Assembly: GCF_030817355.1 (NCBI RefSeq)
Contig: NZ_JAUSZH010000001.1
Coordinates: forward strand, 5,084,501-5,148,500
Length of the DNA stretch: 64,000 nucleotides
DNA from: Streptomyces sp. V1I1
GTDB lineage: Bacteria; Actinomycetota; Actinomycetes; Streptomycetales; Streptomycetaceae
Direction: 5' to 3'
Below the pieces are notes generated by a model. That model was not told the DNA's origin. It made no database searches and worked only from the letters and a program-made list of their open reading frames with translations. Below, piece by piece: positions 17,168 through 26,430 of the stretch (the first letter of the stretch is position 1; every line of letters starts with the position of its first letter). The position numbers and the translations under genes were made by a program.

Positions 17168-17245
17168 AGGGCGTGTGGGCGCTCAGCGGGTGCCAGGTGT
17201 TGGGGCCGGAGGAGGTTCCGACCCGGATCCTGCGGTCTATCTCGG
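17168..17245 (+). pseudogene. Partial copy of the lipoprotein gene at 23799
   Basis: GGCGTGTGGGCGCTCAGCGG and the following ~58 bases align with 23850-23938 with only a handful of substitutions and small indels. The aligned part is the end of the signal peptide and the lipobox (GVWALSGCQVLG). After VLG the reading frame is lost by a deletion. Confidence 0.65.
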
Positions 17246-17313
17246 TGTGATCTCTCTTGCACCTTAGGGAGGGGTGCGAGGGTTCTTCGGCGGCGAGGCC
17301 TCGGCCGGCCGCT

Positions 17314-19227
17314 TCAGAAGACCGGGAGCGCGGAGAGCGAGTTGCCGTCCAGGAGGAAGACGCGATTGGCGTCGGCCACGAGCCAATAGGCGTCGGTGTT
17401 CTTGATGATGGGGAACACCCAGGAGGAGAGGTTGAGTTCGTTGGTCTGGTCGAGGACGTTTATTCCCCCTCCTGTTTTATTGACGGTAACTGTCCAGAAC
17501 CCATGGCCTTGAACGACAAGTGGGCTGGGGGGGTCGCATTCAAACAGGCCTTCAAACCCCCAGCCACCCCGGCTCCCGTCGCGGATGCCGAAGCGCAGAG
17601 GAAGTCCGAGCACGGCTGCGTACAGGTACGTGCCATGGATGGTCGGAGGGCCCCAGGAGACCGGGACGCCGCCCGGTGGACGTGGGTTCTCGGCGGCCCA
17701 GCGCTCCTTTCCATCAGTGATGTCGAGAGAGTAGAGGCGCTTTCCGGTCACGAACAGGGAGCGACCAGAGGTGGCAACGCCTACTCGGTGGTCGGATTGT
17801 TCGCGTAGGTCCCATACTTTGCGACCGCTGCTGGTGTCGACGGTGACGATGTCTCCGTCCGCCGTGGTGATGACCAGGCGACCATGTGCTGCGATGCCAC
17901 GTGACGTGGCCTTCGTGCCGAGATCGGCCTCGACCCGGACTGTCCAGCGGATCTTGGCATCGGACCGGCCGATGCTGCGCAGACGACTGTCCTTGGTGAC
18001 TACATACACCGCTTCGTCGTCCGCGGCGAGGATGGAGGAGGCGTCTGCGGGAGCCGTCCACTTGGGCTCGCCCGTCGACGCGACGAAGGTCAGGAGGGTG
18101 CCGCTCTGATCGATGGCTGCTACCAGCTCATCGGAGAGTGACAGGTATCGGAGAGCGGCCACAGCCTCGGGCGCAGACCACCGGAGTTTGCCGTCGACGA
18201 CGCTGCGCGCTGCGATGCCGCCTTTTGGGGACCCGACGATAATGACGTCGCGCACGGGCAGGGGCGCAGGCGAGTCATCGCCGAGAACCGATGTGAGGCT
18301 CCAGAGCGGATCGGGAGTCTCGCCCAGGACGTAGTCACCCTTCTTCGCGGACAGGACGTGGGCTTTCGGGGTCTTCGCGGCCGGAGGGATGTCGAAAAGA
18401 TCCCGCCCGGTACCGTCCGCCTTCCAGCTCCACCATGCGGCCGTGCCGCCGCCGGCGGCAACCACGGAACCGCCGAGCGCGAGGGTCGTCAACAGACGGC
18501 GTCGTGACACGGAACGCGGTGCGCTCGACTCTGGCAACGTGGTCATCCGGTGGAGGCTGCGCTCGCGCGTGGTGATGTCCTGTGCGAGTGAGCCCCGCAG
18601 CCAGGCACGTTCGGAGCCTCGGGGCGGGGCGAAGAACTGGGCTATTTGGTCCGGGGTAGGCCGCAACCAGGGGTCTTTGGCGAGGCACGGACCGATCAAC
18701 GGTTGAAGCGTGGGCGGTACGCGGTCCAGGCCCGGCTCACTGTGGACGACCTCGTACTGCACGGCAGCGACGTGTGAACCCTCATACGCACGTTGTCCAC
18801 TCGCCGCATAAACCAGTACAGCACCCAAAGGGAAGACATCGGCGGGCGGTCCTACGCGTTGGCCGAGTACCTGCTCGGGGGCGCCATAGCCGGGTGTCAC
18901 CGGGACCTGGCCGGTGGTGGTGAGCGTGAGACCGTGCTCGGGGCGGGCGATGCCGAAGTCGATGATGCGGGGACCTGCTGCGGTGAGCACGATGTTGGCG
19001 GGCTTCAGGTCGCGGTGGACGAGGCCGACGGTGTGGATGTCCTGGAGTGCGTGGGCCAGCGCCGCCGCGAGGGCTCGTACCAACGGCTCGTCGAGCGGCC
19101 CGTGTGAGCGGACGGCATCGTCGAGGGTCGGGCCGGCCAGGAACTCGGTGGCGATCCAAGGGCGCCCGCTCTCGGTCTGAACGTCAAGGACGCGGGCCAC
19201 GCCCTCGCTGGTGACAGCCTGGGCCAT
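17314..19227 (-). pseudogene. Serine/threonine kinase with PQQ propeller, N-lobe missing
   Basis: From the ATG at 19227 the frame gives 637 residues: a kinase C-lobe (LVHRDLKPANIVL catalytic loop, DFGIARPE, PGYGAPEQ), a membrane segment after SRRRLLTTLALGG, and a PQQ-like propeller (LRWSAPE, RSIGRSDAKIRWTV, YSLDITDGKERW). The glycine loop and ATP lysine are absent. In-frame sequence continues upstream of the ATG to about 19272 and looks like helix C of a kinase (NLGQRFVREAQMAQAVTSEG), where it meets the propeller of the next gene in another frame. This looks like a gene beheaded by a deletion; a stable headless product is possible but would not be an active kinase. Confidence 0.7.
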
Positions 19228-20515
19228 CTGGGCTTCGCGGACGAATCGTTGCCCGAGGTTCTGGTCGTGCCGGGTCCGACCACTTCGTCTTGCCTGTGTT
19301 GGGATCCAGGGCCTGCAGGGAGCTGGCGCTCTCCGCCACAGCGACCACGTTGTCCAGGAGGAGCGGGGCAGACGGAATTCGAGGGCTGATTCCGTAGTCG
19401 GTCTTCCTCTGCCAGATCAAGTCCCATTTGGGACTGCTCGGGGCGGTGGGTGCTGCCTTTGGATCGGTGCTGTCCTGCCTGAGCCATGACCAGGCTCCTG
19501 TCCCGACTGCGGCCAGGCCGAGTACGGAACTGCCACCCACGGCCAAGAGTTTGCGGCGCGACATGGCGGGTGGGCTGCCGTTCTGGATGCCCTCGGCGAG
19601 GGCGTGGTCCGGCGGAGTCGGGAGGCGGTTGGGCGCGACACGCCAGACGTCCGAGGCGCGGCGGGCGATCCCTGCGAGGAGGGTGTCGGGGAGGTGGTCG
19701 GCGAATTGACCCTGACCGTCGTGGAGTTGGGCGGCGAGTTCCAACGTGGTGAGCCGCCGGCCGGGATCCTTGGACAGGCAGCGGGTCAGGATCGGGACCA
19801 GGTTGTCGGGGACACCGGTCAGATCAGGATCTGCGTAGCGGACGCGGTACAGCAGGTCCGCCGGCTGGCCCGTGCCGAAGGCACCGTGGCCCGTTGCCGC
19901 GTAGGTCAGGACCCCTGCCAGTGCGAAGACGTCGCCCGCCGGTGTGTGTTCCTGGCCCGTGGCCTGCTCGGGCGACATGAAAGCTGGGGTGCCCGCCGCC
20001 GCTCCCGTGCGAGTGAGGCGGTCGTCGCCCGCCGCTCGCGCGATGCCGAAGTCGATGATCTTGGGGCCGTACGCCGTGATCATGACGTTAGAGGGCTTCA
20101 GGTCGCGGCGGACGACGTCCGAAGCGTGTAGCTGGGCGAGAGCCCCGGCGAGGGCCGCGCCCAGCGCCCGGACCGACGGCTCAGGCAGCGGGCCGGAGAG
20201 GGTGACCGCGTCGTCTAGGGGCGGGCCGAGGACGTACTCCGTTGCCAGCCAGGGGGTTTCGCCGAGCGGGTCCGCGTCGACGACCGTGGCCCCGTGGTGG
20301 CCACCGATGATGCGGGCCGCGTCGATCTCCAGGCGGAAACGGGAGCGGAAGTCGGCGTCTGCGGCGATGCCCGCATGCATCGTCTTGAGCGCGACCGTAC
20401 GGCCGCCGGCGGAACGGGCCAGATACACCGTGCCCATGCCGCCGCTGCCTAGGCGCGCGGTCAGGCGGTATGCGCCCAGCTGGACAGGGTCGTCGTACGT
20501 CAGAGGAGAAAGCAC
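19184..20515 (-). CDS. Serine/threonine protein kinase, PQQ sensor domain truncated
   Basis: 443 residues. The kinase domain is complete: LGSGGMGTVYLA glycine loop, VALKT lysine, VRRDLKPSNVMI catalytic loop (His of HRD replaced by Arg), DFGIARA and GTPAFMSPEQ. A juxtamembrane linker and one membrane segment (after SRRKLLAVGG) follow, then only the first propeller blade (SSLQALDPNTGKTKW) before the frame runs out in 28 residues of unrelated sequence. It should phosphorylate Ser/Thr on cytoplasmic targets but lacks its presumed outside sensor. It overlaps the following headless kinase by 44 bases out of frame, which points to one deletion joining two tandem paralogues. Confidence 0.75.
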   Translation of the reverse strand: MLSPLTYDDPVQLGAYRLTARLGSGGMGTVYLARSAGGRTVALKTMHAGIAADADFRSRFRLEIDAARIIGGHHGATVVDADPLGETPWLATEYVLGPPLDDAVTLSGPLPEPSVRALGAALAGALAQLHASDVVRRDLKPSNVMITAYGPKIIDFGIARAAGDDRLTRTGAAAGTPAFMSPEQATGQEHTPAGDVFALAGVLTYAATGHGAFGTGQPADLLYRVRYADPDLTGVPDNLVPILTRCLSKDPGRRLTTLELAAQLHDGQGQFADHLPDTLLAGIARRASDVWRVAPNRLPTPPDHALAEGIQNGSPPAMSRRKLLAVGGSSVLGLAAVGTGAWSWLRQDSTDPKAAPTAPSSPKWDLIWQRKTDYGISPRIPSAPLLLDNVVAVAESASSLQALDPNTGKTKWSDPARPEPRATIRPRSPDGPGCHQRGRGPRP

Positions 20516-20518
20516 CCG

Positions 20519-21422
20519 TCAGATCCTGGGGGAGTGAGGGACGCGGAGCTCCGCGGCGAGTACTTCAGCCGACTGACGGGCAACCGCCGCCACCACCCGG
20601 CCCGGCAGCCAGCCGGGGGTGAGCAGTGACGCCGTGGAGTCCAGCACCGTCCCGGTGGGGGCGGGCGACGACGGCGGGAGGGCGTGCAGGACCTCGGGTG
20701 CCGTGGGGCGGTCCGCCGGGTCCCTGGTCAGGCAGGCCGAAATCAACCCCCGCAGCGAGTCCGGGAGTTCGGAGCGTTCCGGGACCGTGTGGCCGGTGGA
20801 GGCGTACGCGAGGACCGCGCCCAGTGCGTAGATGTCGCCCGGCGGGCGTGGGCGGCCGCCCGAGGCTTGTTCCGGGGCAAGGCTGCCCGGCTCGAGGCCC
20901 GGGAGGCCGGTGCGCTGTTCGCCGTCCGGGGCCGCCGCGCGTACCGTGCCGAAGCACGTCAGGCGCGGGCCGTCCCCGGCCAGGAGCACGGCCGCGGGGG
21001 ACAGGCCCGCATGCGTGATCCCAGTGGCGTGTGCGCCCGCAAGCGTCTCGGCCAGGGCCGCGCCCAGAGCCCGCACCATGCGCTCGGGCAGCGGGCCGCC
21101 GTGGACGGCCAGGGCTACGGGGAGTGGCAGCGCGGGGAGGTAGGGGGAGGCGTACCAGGGTGCCGTGGACGGGGGCGCGACTTCGGAGACGGGGGAGACC
21201 CAGGGGCCCAGCAGACGGCGGGCCGCGTCGGCCTCGACGAGGAAGCGCGCGGGGTCGACGCCTTCAAGGGGAGCGCTCACCAGGACCGTACGATCGCCGT
21301 CCGCGCTGCGCGCGATGAAGCGCCGCTCGGGGGCGGGAGGGGAGCCGTGGCCGGTTGGATCGAGGCGCGTGATCAGGTAGTACGAGCCGATCCGCGCGGA
21401 GCGTCAAGGCGCGCTCGTTCCA
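20519..21422 (-). pseudogene. Protein-kinase-like protein with degenerate catalytic motifs, frameshifted near its start
   Basis: An ATG at 21422 with AAGGGG at good spacing starts MERARLDAPRG, but this frame stops after 16 codons. The kinase-like sequence continues in another frame from RIGSYYLITRLDPTGHG (about 21395 downwards) through to 20519, so one base has probably been lost near 21391-21403. The first start codon in the long frame is GTG 21280. The C-lobe is recognisable (LAPEQASGGRPRPPGDIYAL) but the catalytic loop is HAGLSPAAVLL instead of HRDLKPxN and DFG is CFG, so it would be a pseudokinase even if restored. It sits 3 bases from the kinase at 19184-20515. Confidence 0.65.
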
Positions 21423-21743
21423 TGTGCGAATTCCCCTTGGTGTCCCCAACAGCATCAGGAGCTTACTCAGCGGCTCGACAGACGTTTGGCCGGGTTGCCT
21501 GCCTCCCGGAAGGAGTTGTGGGTCACCTTCCTGCCCCGGCGGGCTCGGCAGTGAGGGCAGATGTACTCAATTGCGTACGGAAACAGGGGCGATGGCTGGG
21601 TGGTGCTGCCGAGGACCTGAATGAGTGCGGGTGCTCGGGGCAGTTAGTGATCCATACTCATCCGGGCCCGCGCCTGAACCGGCAGGGTTCGTACGACATC
21701 CCCCACGTGCGGGTGGCATGCCCGCGGAACGAGGTGCGCACCG
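21423..21743. other. Divergent promoter region
   Basis: No gene supported in these ~320 bases between the minus-strand pseudokinase and the plus-strand membrane protein. AAGGGG at about 21432-21437 (minus strand) is the ribosome site for the pseudokinase. Confidence 0.4.
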
Positions 21744-22574
21744 ATGACTCAGCCGCCGTATCAGGGTCCTCAGGACTGGCCGGGGCAGTACGGTCAGCCA
21801 GGACCGCAGGATGCGCGGCCCGGGGTGCCACCGGTTCCGCCTCCGCCGCCGGCGCAGCCGCCTCAGACTCCGCAGTATCCGCCGAACCAGGCGCCGCCGA
21901 ACCAGCCCCTGCCGAACCAGTATCCGCGGTACGGCACGCCCTACGGGTCGTACGGCCAGCAGCCTTCGCCGTACGGGACTTATCCGCCTCCTCCGCCGGC
22001 ACCCTCCGGTGGCCGTAAGACCCCTTTGATCATCGCTGCGGCAGTCGCGGCGGTCGCAGTCATCGGTGGTGCCGTCTGGTTCGCCACGTCGGGCGGCGAT
22101 GACGATGACAACAAGGCTTCTGCCGGGAGGAGTTCACAGGTCAGCGTGAGCCCGTCCATAAGCGTGCCCGAGAGCGAGCAGCCGACGGCCGGGTCCAGCG
22201 CAACTCCGAGCGAGGCGGGGTCCGGCGGCATCGGCACAGAGCCCACTGGGACCGGCATGGCGGGTATGTGGAGGTCGGACTCCGGCGGTGGGGTTCTCGG
22301 GCTGAAGGAGAGCGCGGACACCGACGAGCCGAACAAGATCTCGGTCATCTTCGTTTCCGGCGGACTCGAGTGCCGGGGAATCCGGAAGGTCGAAGAGCCC
22401 GAGAGGAAGTACAGGATCGCGATGCTCTGTGAGCGGGGTGGCAAGCCGGTCAAGGAAGAGGACCGTGGCGGGGACCTCACGTACGGCGGCGGGGACACCG
22501 TCACCGTCAAGTGGTTCAAGGGCAAGACCGGTTCCGAGACGTTCACTCGCTACGGCGACTGGCCGGAGAGCTAG
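21744..22574 (+). CDS. Single-pass membrane protein with proline-rich cytoplasmic domain
   Basis: 276 residues, GAGGTG before the ATG. Residues 1-90 are Pro/Gln/Tyr-rich (PPYQGPQDWPGQYGQPGPQ, YPPNQAPPNQPLPNQYPRYG). One membrane helix follows (TPLIIAAAVAAVAVIGGAVW, about 93-112), then an Asp/Ser-rich linker and a compact extracellular domain with one Cys pair (LECRGIRK, IAMLCERGG). Such proteins commonly accompany Streptomyces Ser/Thr kinase genes; a role as partner or substrate of the neighbouring kinases is only an inference. No family name assigned. Confidence 0.8.
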   Translation: MTQPPYQGPQDWPGQYGQPGPQDARPGVPPVPPPPPAQPPQTPQYPPNQAPPNQPLPNQYPRYGTPYGSYGQQPSPYGTYPPPPPAPSGGRKTPLIIAAAVAAVAVIGGAVWFATSGGDDDDNKASAGRSSQVSVSPSISVPESEQPTAGSSATPSEAGSGGIGTEPTGTGMAGMWRSDSGGGVLGLKESADTDEPNKISVIFVSGGLECRGIRKVEEPERKYRIAMLCERGGKPVKEEDRGGDLTYGGGDTVTVKWFKGKTGSETFTRYGDWPES

Positions 22575-22687
22575 GACTGAGGGCGTCGGAGATCAGCCGG
22601 ACACCGTCATTCCGGCCTACGGCCGGCAAGGGCTCGCCGGCCTCGAAGCCCAGCGCGCGGCGGCACGGGGCCGCGGCGCGCTGCCGC

Positions 22688-23554
22688 TCAGACCGCAGTC
22701 CGCTCCACGGGGATCCACAGCTCCGCGTCCGCCTGTGCCGCGTCCTGCGACAGCCGGGTGCGCAGGATCTCGGGCCCCGGCCGGCTCCAGTACGGATTGG
22801 AGGGGAACCACTGCGTGAACACATCCCGCCACAGGTACTGGAGCGCCTGCGGAAACGGCCCGGAGCTCTCGAAGACGGCCCACGTCCCGGCCGGGACGGT
22901 GAGCGCGTCCATGTCCTCGGGCACGGCGGCGCGGGTCACCACGCCGTGGTAGTAGTCGAGTTCGGTTCCCTCGGCGCGGCTGTCGTCCAGATTGTCACTC
23001 ACCGAGACGATCCCCTCCGGCACCTGATCGGACAGGCTCTGGATGCGCTGCAGCGTCTCCTGGCCGATGTCCCGGATGAAGGCGGCGATGGCCGGGTTCA
23101 CCCCCTCGTGCACGAGGGGGACGCGCGCCTTCCTGCCGACCACACGGAACTCCTCCTTCTCCACGACCCTGTACCGCATGCTGCTGCTCCCTTCGACGAT
23201 GAGGCGGAAGGACATCCGTGGCTGGGACTGCAGACTCGCACCGGCCCTCCTGGCCTCGCCGGGACCGACGCCGTGCATGACGCGGAACGCACGCGCGAAC
23301 GCCTCCCCCGAGGTGTAGCCGTAACGCACCGCGACCTCCAGCAGCGTCCGCTGTCCGGCCAGCACCTCGGCACCCGCGACCGTCAGCCGCCTGCGCCGGA
23401 TGTACTCCGACAGCGGAATCCCTGCCAGCGCGGAGAACAGCCGCCGGAAGTGGTACTCCGACGTCACCACGATCCGCGCCAGGTCGGACACCTCGATCCG
23501 CTGATCAAGGTGGCACTCGATGTGCTCCATGGCCTGGTTCAGCCGCTCCAGCAC
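22688..23554 (-). CDS. AraC-family regulator with GyrI-like effector domain
   Basis: 288 residues from GTG 23554, preceded by a strong GAAGGAGG. The AraC-type double helix-turn-helix is at the N-terminus (EVSDLARIVVTSEYHFRRLF; YGYTSGEAFARAF), residues 1-100. A C-terminal GyrI/BacR-like ligand domain (residues 130-288, ending LWIPVERT) follows. This HTH-first layout is that of the Rob/SoxS-like and multidrug-sensing AraC proteins, which activate transcription on binding small molecules. The target is unknown and no obvious efflux gene is adjacent. Confidence 0.9.
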   Translation of the reverse strand: MLERLNQAMEHIECHLDQRIEVSDLARIVVTSEYHFRRLFSALAGIPLSEYIRRRRLTVAGAEVLAGQRTLLEVAVRYGYTSGEAFARAFRVMHGVGPGEARRAGASLQSQPRMSFRLIVEGSSSMRYRVVEKEEFRVVGRKARVPLVHEGVNPAIAAFIRDIGQETLQRIQSLSDQVPEGIVSVSDNLDDSRAEGTELDYYHGVVTRAAVPEDMDALTVPAGTWAVFESSGPFPQALQYLWRDVFTQWFPSNPYWSRPGPEILRTRLSQDAAQADAELWIPVERTAV

Positions 23555-23798
23555 CCCGGCCTCCTTCCCTTTCGATCACTCACGTTAGGAAGGACGCACC
23601 CTGCCGGACCCGACATCCTGTGCCCGGTCCGGTCGGGTACGACGGGTAACGGACGGCCCGCACACCACACCCGCATCAATCACAACCAGCAAACGCGGCC
23701 TAGCAGGGGCTGGACGGCGTACGCAAGAGCATCCCCGCGCGGAAGGTTGAGTGGGAGCTCTCTCGCCCGGGATTCCCCGGCTCCGTAGCGTCGCAGCC

Positions 23799-24389
23799 AT
23801 GATGGCGATGGTCGGACGCAAGGCGCTGGCGCTGGTGGGGGCACTTCTGGGCGTGTGGGCGCTCAGTGGGTGCCAGGTGCTGGGGGGCGGAGCAGGTTCC
23901 GACCGGGATCCCGCGGTCTCTCTCTCGGAGGCCAGGCAGCGGCTCGATGCGCGTTCGCAGAGTGTGTACGACGGACTGGGCCTGGCGGGCGAAGTCCAGG
24001 TCAACGACATCCAGTCCACCGGCTGTTACACCACGACCTGGAGTCTCAAGGAGGAGCTGAACGGTCTCGGCATGGAGCACCGGTGGCAGATCAAGGATGT
24101 CCCCGAGGCCGACGCCAGGTCCGCGGCCCGGCGGATGCGGGAGCGGATGCGCGCGGACGGCTGGGAGGTTGTCTACGACAAGCCGGGCAGCAAGGACGGT
24201 GTCGCAAGGGTGAACGTGCGGTTCAAGGATCCGGAGACCGAGGACTCGCTCAATCTCTCCTGGTGGCCCACGGCCAAGAGCCTCTCCGTGAGGCAGTACG
24301 TGAACTGCACCCCGGTCGACGGCGACAGACCGGGTGTGCACGATCTCGTCACCACGTGGGACACGGACTTTCAGGGAGCACGCGCATAA
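23799..24389 (+). CDS. Secreted lipoprotein of unknown function
   Basis: 196 residues from ATG 23799 (ATG 23802 and 23808 are alternatives). The lipoprotein signal is clear: MVGRKALALVGALLGVW then LSGC, with lipidated Cys near residue 26. The mature part is charged and has two further Cys (TGCYTTTW, YVNCTPVDG) likely forming a disulfide. I do not recognise a family. A partial copy of its first part lies at 17168-17245, so the locus has been duplicated or moved. Confidence 0.8.
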   Translation: MMAMVGRKALALVGALLGVWALSGCQVLGGGAGSDRDPAVSLSEARQRLDARSQSVYDGLGLAGEVQVNDIQSTGCYTTTWSLKEELNGLGMEHRWQIKDVPEADARSAARRMRERMRADGWEVVYDKPGSKDGVARVNVRFKDPETEDSLNLSWWPTAKSLSVRQYVNCTPVDGDRPGVHDLVTTWDTDFQGARA

Positions 24390-24478
24390 CCGGCGAGTAC
24401 GTGCATGACGGGCGAGTACGCGCGTGTGCGGCGCCCTGGGCCTGCGGCGCGGGCGGACCCGGAACGCTGGAGCCGGGT

Positions 24479-24521
24479 ACGGCAGCGGCCGCCCCCACGC
24501 CATGGGGGCGGCCGTTGCCGT
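24479..24521. terminator. 19-bp stem-loop between lipoprotein gene and tRNA-Cys
   Basis: Left arm 24479-24497, loop CGCCA, right arm 24503-24521, one G-U pair. It lies between the lipoprotein gene (plus) and the tRNA (minus), so it can end both transcripts. Confidence 0.8.
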
Positions 24522-24531
24522 ACGTACGCAG

Positions 24532-24603
24532 AGGCCGTGACCGGAATCGAACCGGCGTAACTCGCTTTGCAGGCGAGTCCCTCAACCACTCGGGCACACG
24601 GCC
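24532..24603 (-). tRNA. tRNA-Cys(GCA)
   Basis: The minus strand folds as a full cloverleaf: acceptor GGCCGTG/CACGGCC, anticodon stem CTCGC/GCGAG with loop CTGCAAA (anticodon GCA), T-arm with GGTTCGATTCC. The discriminator base is U, as expected for cysteine tRNAs. CCA is not encoded. Confidence 0.95.
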
Positions 24604-24780
24604 GTGTGCATCCAATGCCTCGACCGTAGGCGGGGCCGGGGCACCGCTCAAGGGTTCCGCTCGGGACGCAATGCGACTGCCATACGGCGTTCACGGTTCA
24701 CGGTCGTACGACCAAGGGACCAGGGGGGCCCGGCCCAGAGACAGGGTCCATCCAGGGTCACGCCCCTTACTCTGAGGCTC

Positions 24781-26237
24781 ATGACCGCCCTCGAACCCCG
24801 TGACGCCGAGGTCACGCCGCCGACCGATGACACAGACGCGGTGCCCGATGGCCAGGGCGTCCTCGGCAGGACGCATCGCGCGCTCAGTGTCGGCATCGTC
24901 TCCGTCGTCGTGCTGATCGCCTTCGAGGCGACCGCCGTCGGCACCGCGATGCCGGTCGCCGCGCGCGAGCTGCACGGCATTGAGCTGTACGCCTTCGCCT
25001 TCTCCGCGTACTTCACCACCAGCCTCTTCGCGATGGTGCTCTCCGGGCAGTGGGCCGACCGGGACGGGCCGCTCCGACCGCTCGCCACCGGGATTTCGGC
25101 CTTCGGCGCGGGGCTGCTGATGTCCGGGACCGCGGGCACGATGTGGCTCTTCATCATCGGGCGGGCCGTCCAGGGGCTCGGCGGCGGGCTGGTGATCGTG
25201 GCGCTGTACGTGGTCGTCAGCCGCGCGTACTCGGAGCGGCTGCGGCCCGCGATCATGGCGGCCTTCGCCGCGAGCTGGGTGATCCCGTCGGTCGTGGGGC
25301 CGCTCGCGTCCGGGACGGTCACCGAACACCTCGGCTGGCGCTGGGTGTTCATCGGCATCCCGGCGCTGGTCGTCTTCCCGCTCGCGCTCGCGCTGCCGGC
25401 GATCCGGCGGATGGCGTCCGGGCCCGCGGATCCCGGCGCGCCGCCGCAGCCGTTCGACGGGCGCCGGATCCGGCTGGCGCTGGGCATCTCGCTGGGCGCG
25501 GGTCTGCTGCAGTACGCGCGGGGCAGGACCTGAACTGGCTCTCGCTGGTCCCGGCGGCGGCGGGCGCGGCGCTGCTGGTGCCGGCCGTGCTCGGGCTGCT
25601 GCCGCGGGGGACGTACCGGGCGGTGCGGGGGCTGCCTTCCGTCGTACTGCTACGGGGCATCGCGGCCGGATCCTTCATCGCGGCGGAGTCGTTCGTACCG
25701 CTGATGCTGGTCACCCAGCGCGGGCTGTCGCCGACGATGGCCGGGCTTTCGCTGGCGGTGGGCGGGGCGACGTGGACGCTGGGCTCGTACGTACAGTCCC
25801 GGCCGCGGGTCGAGCCGTACCGGGAACGGCTGATGGCGCTGGGGATGGTGCTGGTCGCGGCGGCGATCGCGACGGCGCCGAGCGTGCTCATCGCGTGGGT
25901 TCCGGTGTGGATCGTGGGGGTCGCGTGGGGCGTGGGCTGCTTCGGCATGGGGATGGTGATCGCGTCGACGAGCGTGCTGCTGCTGAAGCTGTCGGCGCCG
26001 GAGGAGGCGGGCGCGAATTCGGCGGCACTGCAGATCTCGGACGGGCTGTCGAACGTGCTGCTGCTGGCCGCGGGTGGTGCGGCGTTCGCGGCGCTGGGCG
26101 GGGGAGCGGTGGGGGCGGCGCACGTCGCGTCGGGGGCGTCGGGCTCGCACCCGGGGGCGTTCGCCGCGGTGTTCCTGCCGATGGCGGGGGTGGCGCTGGT
26201 GGGGGCGTGGGTGGGGACGAGGCTGCGGACGCGGTGA
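24781..26237 (+). pseudogene. MFS transporter interrupted by a single-base frameshift
   Basis: ATG 24781 begins a 12-14-helix drug-exporter-type MFS protein (VGTAMPVAARELHGIELYAF; WADRDGPLRPLATG loop 2-3 motif; GGGLVIVALYVVVSRAY). At 25516-25521 the run GCGCGGGG carries one base too many. The first frame then stops at 25533, and the rest of the protein (QDLNWLSLVPAAAG to the end at 26237) continues in another frame. Deleting one base restores QYAGQDLNWLSL. Either a recent inactivation or a sequencing/assembly error in a GC run; the rest of the gene looks undamaged. Confidence 0.8.
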
Positions 26238-26279
26238 GGTCGGGCGGGGTGAGGGTGAGGTGCGCCCAAGACCCGCGCC

Positions 26280-26327
26280 CTGTGAGGCGGGTCTCAACGA
26301 CGCGCACTGTGAGGCGGGTCTCAACGA
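26280..26327 (+). repeat. 21-bp direct repeat, two perfect copies
   Basis: CTGTGAGGCGGGTCTCAACG(A) occurs at 26280-26300 and 26307-26327. The second copy, with CCCGCCTC at 26330-26337, can form a hairpin that would end the MFS transcript. Confidence 0.7.
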
Positions 26328-26430
26328 GGCCCGCCTCGCCTCGTCTGCCGTGGGGTGCGACTGTCCCACCGGTAGGGTGGCCCGGTTGTCGTACCGACCG
26401 ACGTGTACCCGAGCCCGTGAACCGGAGACC

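Noticed and set aside
24532..24603. tRNA-Ala, from a TGC read in the anticodon loop
   Set aside because: Correct folding sets the loop as CTGCAAA, so the anticodon is GCA (Cys); the U discriminator agrees.
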